Part shown: positions 60,273-64,000 of the stretch, piece by piece | How positions within the stretch are numbered: the stretch's first letter is position 1 | How the letters are laid out: each line of letters begins with the position of its first letter | From: Embiotoca jacksoni | Lineage: Eukaryota; Chordata; Actinopteri; Embiotocidae | Assembly: GCA_022577435.1 (NCBI GenBank) | Contig: JAKOON010000004.1 | Span: forward strand, 839,501 to 903,500 | Reading direction: 5' to 3' | Length of the DNA stretch: 64,000 bases | Notes under the pieces: generated by a model | Seen by the model: only the letters and a program-made list of their open reading frames with translations | Told to the model about the DNA's origin: nothing | The model's database searches: none | Position numbers and translations under genes: made by a program

Positions 60273-63200
60273 AATCAATGAATTTTTTAACTTTTTTTAT
60301 TTGACAAACATGAAGATAATTTCACATGAAATTATTATGAAATCAATTTCAGACAAAAAATAACTCAGCAAGTAGATGGATAGATTGACATGAAATCTAG
60401 TGCAGACCTTCATGTTGCCCTCAGGATGAAATATAATAACTTTGGTGTTCCCTTAACTTTTCATCTTTCATCATTTGTCCAATGCTTTGGTTTATGGCTG
60501 AATAAAACATATTCCTACCAACTAAGATACACAGTAGACAGTATAACTAATGTGAGCATTGTCTCTGTGATCACGGCACTGCTGTATCTAAGCAGAGTCT
60601 CAGTTCTTCAACACGACCGTACTGGACACGGAGGTTCAGTGAAAGATGAGAGCAGCAGGTTTTAACTACCGAAATGTAGTTTCCGTTGTCTCTATGTTTG
60701 TGTCATCGTGCCTTTAAGGACAAACAGAGGAGACTGTATAAAGCAGGCTGGTGGGTGTTGTGTGTGCCTGGAATGAATTTAGTCCTGTAATGTTTGTCAG
60801 AGATAATGGCCTCCTTTAATGAGCAAACAGCTTCTGCTCATATTTGACCATCTATGTCTTCAGTAAGAGTTTGTACCGATCAACAAAGTGTTTCACTCAT
60901 TTGTACATTATTTTCTCCTTGCCGTGCTCCAAAATTGCACTATTTTTATTCAATTTGTTAAATGAAAAGAATTCAATATGAAGAGTGGAATTAGAGGATT
61001 GAGGGCATAAAGAACATTTTTGATCCTCCTCTGTAAAGCTCTGGTTGTTTCTGAACTAGTGTGTAGCTCCCATCAGTACAACCAGGTGGCCTGTGGTCAA
61101 AAGCACAGAGTGATACTCTCTGTCTATCACCCCCCCCCACACACACACACACACACACCCCACACACACACACACACACACACACGCACATGCACACGCA
61201 CACGCCAGTGACCACGAGGAGCTTAACGAAGCTGCTGCTAGTCAACACGACGCCACAGAGTACATGCACTTCAGCTCATACCATTTCTTAAAATATAGCA
61301 TATCGCTGGCCTCTCACACCTGACATCATCTGTTAGGATTGCTGTGCCTTATGGAAGGTCCACATTCTTCATCTCAGCTCATATTGTAACCCTCAACTTT
61401 AGATGATCAAAGGCCAAAACTATTAGAAATATATATCTATAGTGAAAAATATTTTTTTCCCTGCAGTATCACACTTTATGCTTGTGGTATAAACTTGTAT
61501 ACGTGGTACAATAATAGATAGACAGGTGAAAGTAACCAATCCCTGTCTCATCATTATGCAGCACACCCTGAATCTCAACCTCCTGGGAATTGTAGTTTTA
61601 CCAATAGAAGCTATATTAGTTAAGTACACAAGCAAAAGTAGAACATAGTGAGTACAGAACAAACTGAAACAATCAAAAAGCATCTTTTTAAATAGTACCA
61701 TGCAGAAAGTTTTCAAAGCACAGTGATTGGGGCTTTAAGAGGGATCAGAGACCCCAAGATTTAAAAAAAGACAAGTATCTCTACATGATAAATGTCTATA
61801 TCTAGATATGTCCATGGCAACAGGAATTACGAACAAATCGAGTGCGACTACTGGTGTACTTTGAGTTAACTTGTTAGTAGCTCCTGATTTTGTGGTTTTG
61901 CAGACATTTCTATTGATCACATTGATCACTCTGAATGTAAAACCATTAAACGAAAACAAAACAAAAATCTGAAATAAAAAAGCTTTTCTTTGTTAAGTGT
62001 GTGAATCTTGTGATTCACAGCCTCACTTCTAACGGCATGTGGTGGCGATGTGGCTCATTGTCATGCACCCCATGGTGCTATCTGCCTGTGGTCCGCATGC
62101 AGTGTTCACTGATGTGAGCCGTACACCAGTGCTACCGCGGAGACGATCAAAATGAAAACACTGCTGGCAATATTCCAACCGAATTCACAAGAAGAGTGAA
62201 ATATTTTTACAGAGTTACCAAAGTTATGGATGAAACGAGACAGTCAAGATGAAATGCACATAAAATTCCTCTACATACAGTATCAGCAGCTGTGTGTGTG
62301 ATGAACTGGATATCCAGCACCAATTCACTGTGATTGCAGATTTAATAATAATTGCTGTAATAATTTGTGACACATCTCTTAATTAGCAGGAATGATTTCT
62401 GCACATTTCTAAGACGTCCGGATGTAATTTGCAGAATTACAGCGGTGAACATTTGTATTGCAGTTTTTGCCGGCAAGTTAAATCTGCAACTAAATAATTG
62501 TGTGTTTGCATGTGGAAAGTATTCTATCACAGGAAATTGCTCAAGGCAGTTTTTTTTTACATATGTGCTTTTCAATATGATCACATTAAGAATGAAATTG
62601 TTATAATATAAATATTTAAGTTTAGATTACATCAGGCTTTGATATTCACTTCTTTTAATCGTCAGAGCGTCTAACATTAAAACCACATTTGTGTCCAGTT
62701 TTGCCGTCGCACATTAAATCAGGCAGAAATGTCTGTCAGCCTTTGTGAACGTGACGTTTTCTGTATTTCTTTAGAAATCTAATTAAATGTTGTAATATAA
62801 TCAGCTCAGAGGCCTCTCCTCTGGACCGCTCACTTATTTAATCAGGCACTGTGACAAAGAGCTCAAAGATATTTACAGCAACAGTCCGGGTGACTGGTTG
62901 CAACAGCAGAGGTTTACGAATTCACACTTTAAGGCTCTTCACCAAACACTTGTGCTGGTTGGCAAGGAGCCATTTCTGGGGAGGAAGCAGCCAGGGGTTT
63001 AGTGCCTTGCTTAAGGGCATGTTGCCTACTCAGTCTATCATTATTTAATGTAAATTAATATTTGTTGTTATTCACTGTAAAATATTTAGGTTTTTTTTTT
63101 TTATCACATTCTTGTGCAACATCCCGATTTCATATTAATATTATACATGTTAAGCCTGTTCCCTCTTCCCAAGTGGCATGGAAACATCTGCGTACTTACA

Positions 63201-64000
63201 GTTCGTGCTGACCGCTGCTATAACAGTCAGTGATGCCCATGCAGCGGTCATGTACTTGGACAGTGGTGCATTTCTTGTTTTGGCTCTGCTCTCCGGCACA
63301 CTGGATTAGACAAAAACAGATTTCAGATTTAATTTGAAGGTTCTGCACAACTAAACATGTGGAAATGGCTGCAATTCCCACCTGAATATATCTTACTAAT
63401 AAAAAAATTTAAAAAAAAAATCACCTGCCAATCACCTACATTTTATTCAATATACAAGCTTACATTAGCAATTTAACCTTTTCTGTTTGCTTTAGTTCTT
63501 GAAGAAGGATCAGTCATGTAGTCATTGATGGTGCTCTTGTTTTATGGTGCGTTTCTGTAATATTTCATCTTTAATTATTGTGTCTGTATTTTCTTGTTGA
63601 GTTCTGTGTTTTAAATGTACATACTGTAGTTATTGTTAAGTTTGGGATTTGGAGTCTCTTGTGTATGTGTTATTGTCATGAATTATTCTACAGCCACAGA
63701 AAGGGAGAAAGAGGCAGCTGCTAATCTTTAAGTCAATATTCCTAAACCTGGTCTTTATTTTTTGTGTCTGCTAATATGTAAAGTCCAATAGAATCCAATG
63801 AAAATCACTTCTTAGTGTCTGTGCTGGCAAACACTTCTCTTCTTTCCATATGTGTGAGAGAGATTTTAATATCTTTCCTTTCCTTTGGCCCTCACTGCAT
63901 GACAACTCTGCTATGGATCACAGAGGACTGGCTGCAAGCTGAATAAATGAGGGTCATCATGAAAAGAACATGAGACCTTGAGACACTTGCATTTTCAGAT
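60273..64000. other. Intergenic region, last part
   Basis: About 3.7 kb with no gene that I can support. The segment near 62975-63035, around aggggtttagtgccttgctt and aagggcatgttgcc, resembles a common fish repeat phrase. T runs occur near 63092-63103. No sodium-channel exon or other recognisable coding block appears before the window ends. Confidence 0.5.
61139..61204 (+). repeat. Imperfect (CA)n microsatellite after a C run
   Basis: A C run (about 61130-61138) leads into CA repeats interrupted by CCC and by GCACATGCACACGCA. The interruptions suggest an older array than the pure runs elsewhere in the window. Confidence 0.9.

Noticed and set aside
1..64000. CRISPR arrays, bacterial operons, tRNA or rRNA genes
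   Set aside because: No spaced direct repeats, no prokaryotic gene spacing and no cloverleaf or rRNA sequence seen. The tandem arrays present are head-to-tail satellites.
53161..64000. Possible sodium-channel exons at the right edge
   Set aside because: I looked for channel-type membrane segments in all frames and saw none with splice sites. Only chance frames and repeats are present.

Overview
This is vertebrate nuclear DNA, almost certainly from a teleost (ray-finned) fish. Its genes are split into many short exons with standard GT/AG introns. The non-coding DNA is AT-rich and full of long CA/TG and TA microsatellites, and it carries fish-type dispersed repeats. I joined the exons by hand and checked reading phase at every junction. 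This gave three complete protein-coding genes that I recognise: ttc21b (+, 29 coding exons, 3377-13487, 1318 aa), galnt3 (+, 10 coding exons, 15677-21598, 624 aa) and csrnp3 (-, 4 coding exons, 30674 down to 24999, 613 aa). The order and orientation match the human 2q24.3 block (CSRNP3, GALNT3, TTC21B) that lies between voltage-gated sodium-channel genes. I found no sodium-channel exon here; if synteny holds, those genes lie outside the window.

Layout. 1-3200 is upstream non-coding DNA. 3200-3376 is a compact ttc21b promoter/leader with a perfect RFX X-box. 3377-14000 is ttc21b. 14262-14441 is an exact five-copy 36-bp minisatellite. About 15050-15318 is the likely galnt3 promoter and non-coding first exon. 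15677-22795 is galnt3 with its 3' UTR. The galnt3 and csrnp3 3' ends converge, with only about 200 bp between their candidate poly(A) signals. 22981-45260 is csrnp3: a 2-kb 3' UTR, four coding exons, a dead Tc1/mariner-like transposon in the last intron, and a 14.3-kb first intron ending at a likely 5' UTR exon and promoter at 45013-45260. 45.3-64 kb is intergenic, with microsatellites, a GC-rich 1.1-kb dispersed repeat (52039-53160) and two related MITE-like copies (about 58.3 and 60.0 kb).

The genes work in unrelated processes. TTC21B/IFT139 is an IFT-A subunit for retrograde transport in cilia. GALNT3 is a Golgi enzyme that starts mucin-type O-glycosylation. CSRNP3 is a nuclear cysteine/serine-rich protein. 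Their proximity reflects conserved synteny rather than an operon-like link.

I saw no evidence of a previously undescribed biological system. The points most worth checking are regulatory: the X-box in the ttc21b promoter, upstream ORFs that overlap the galnt3 and csrnp3 start codons, and CTCF-like motifs in convergent orientation flanking csrnp3, some of them carried by a dispersed repeat. All coordinates come from reading by eye; UTR ends and promoter positions are inferred without transcript data.
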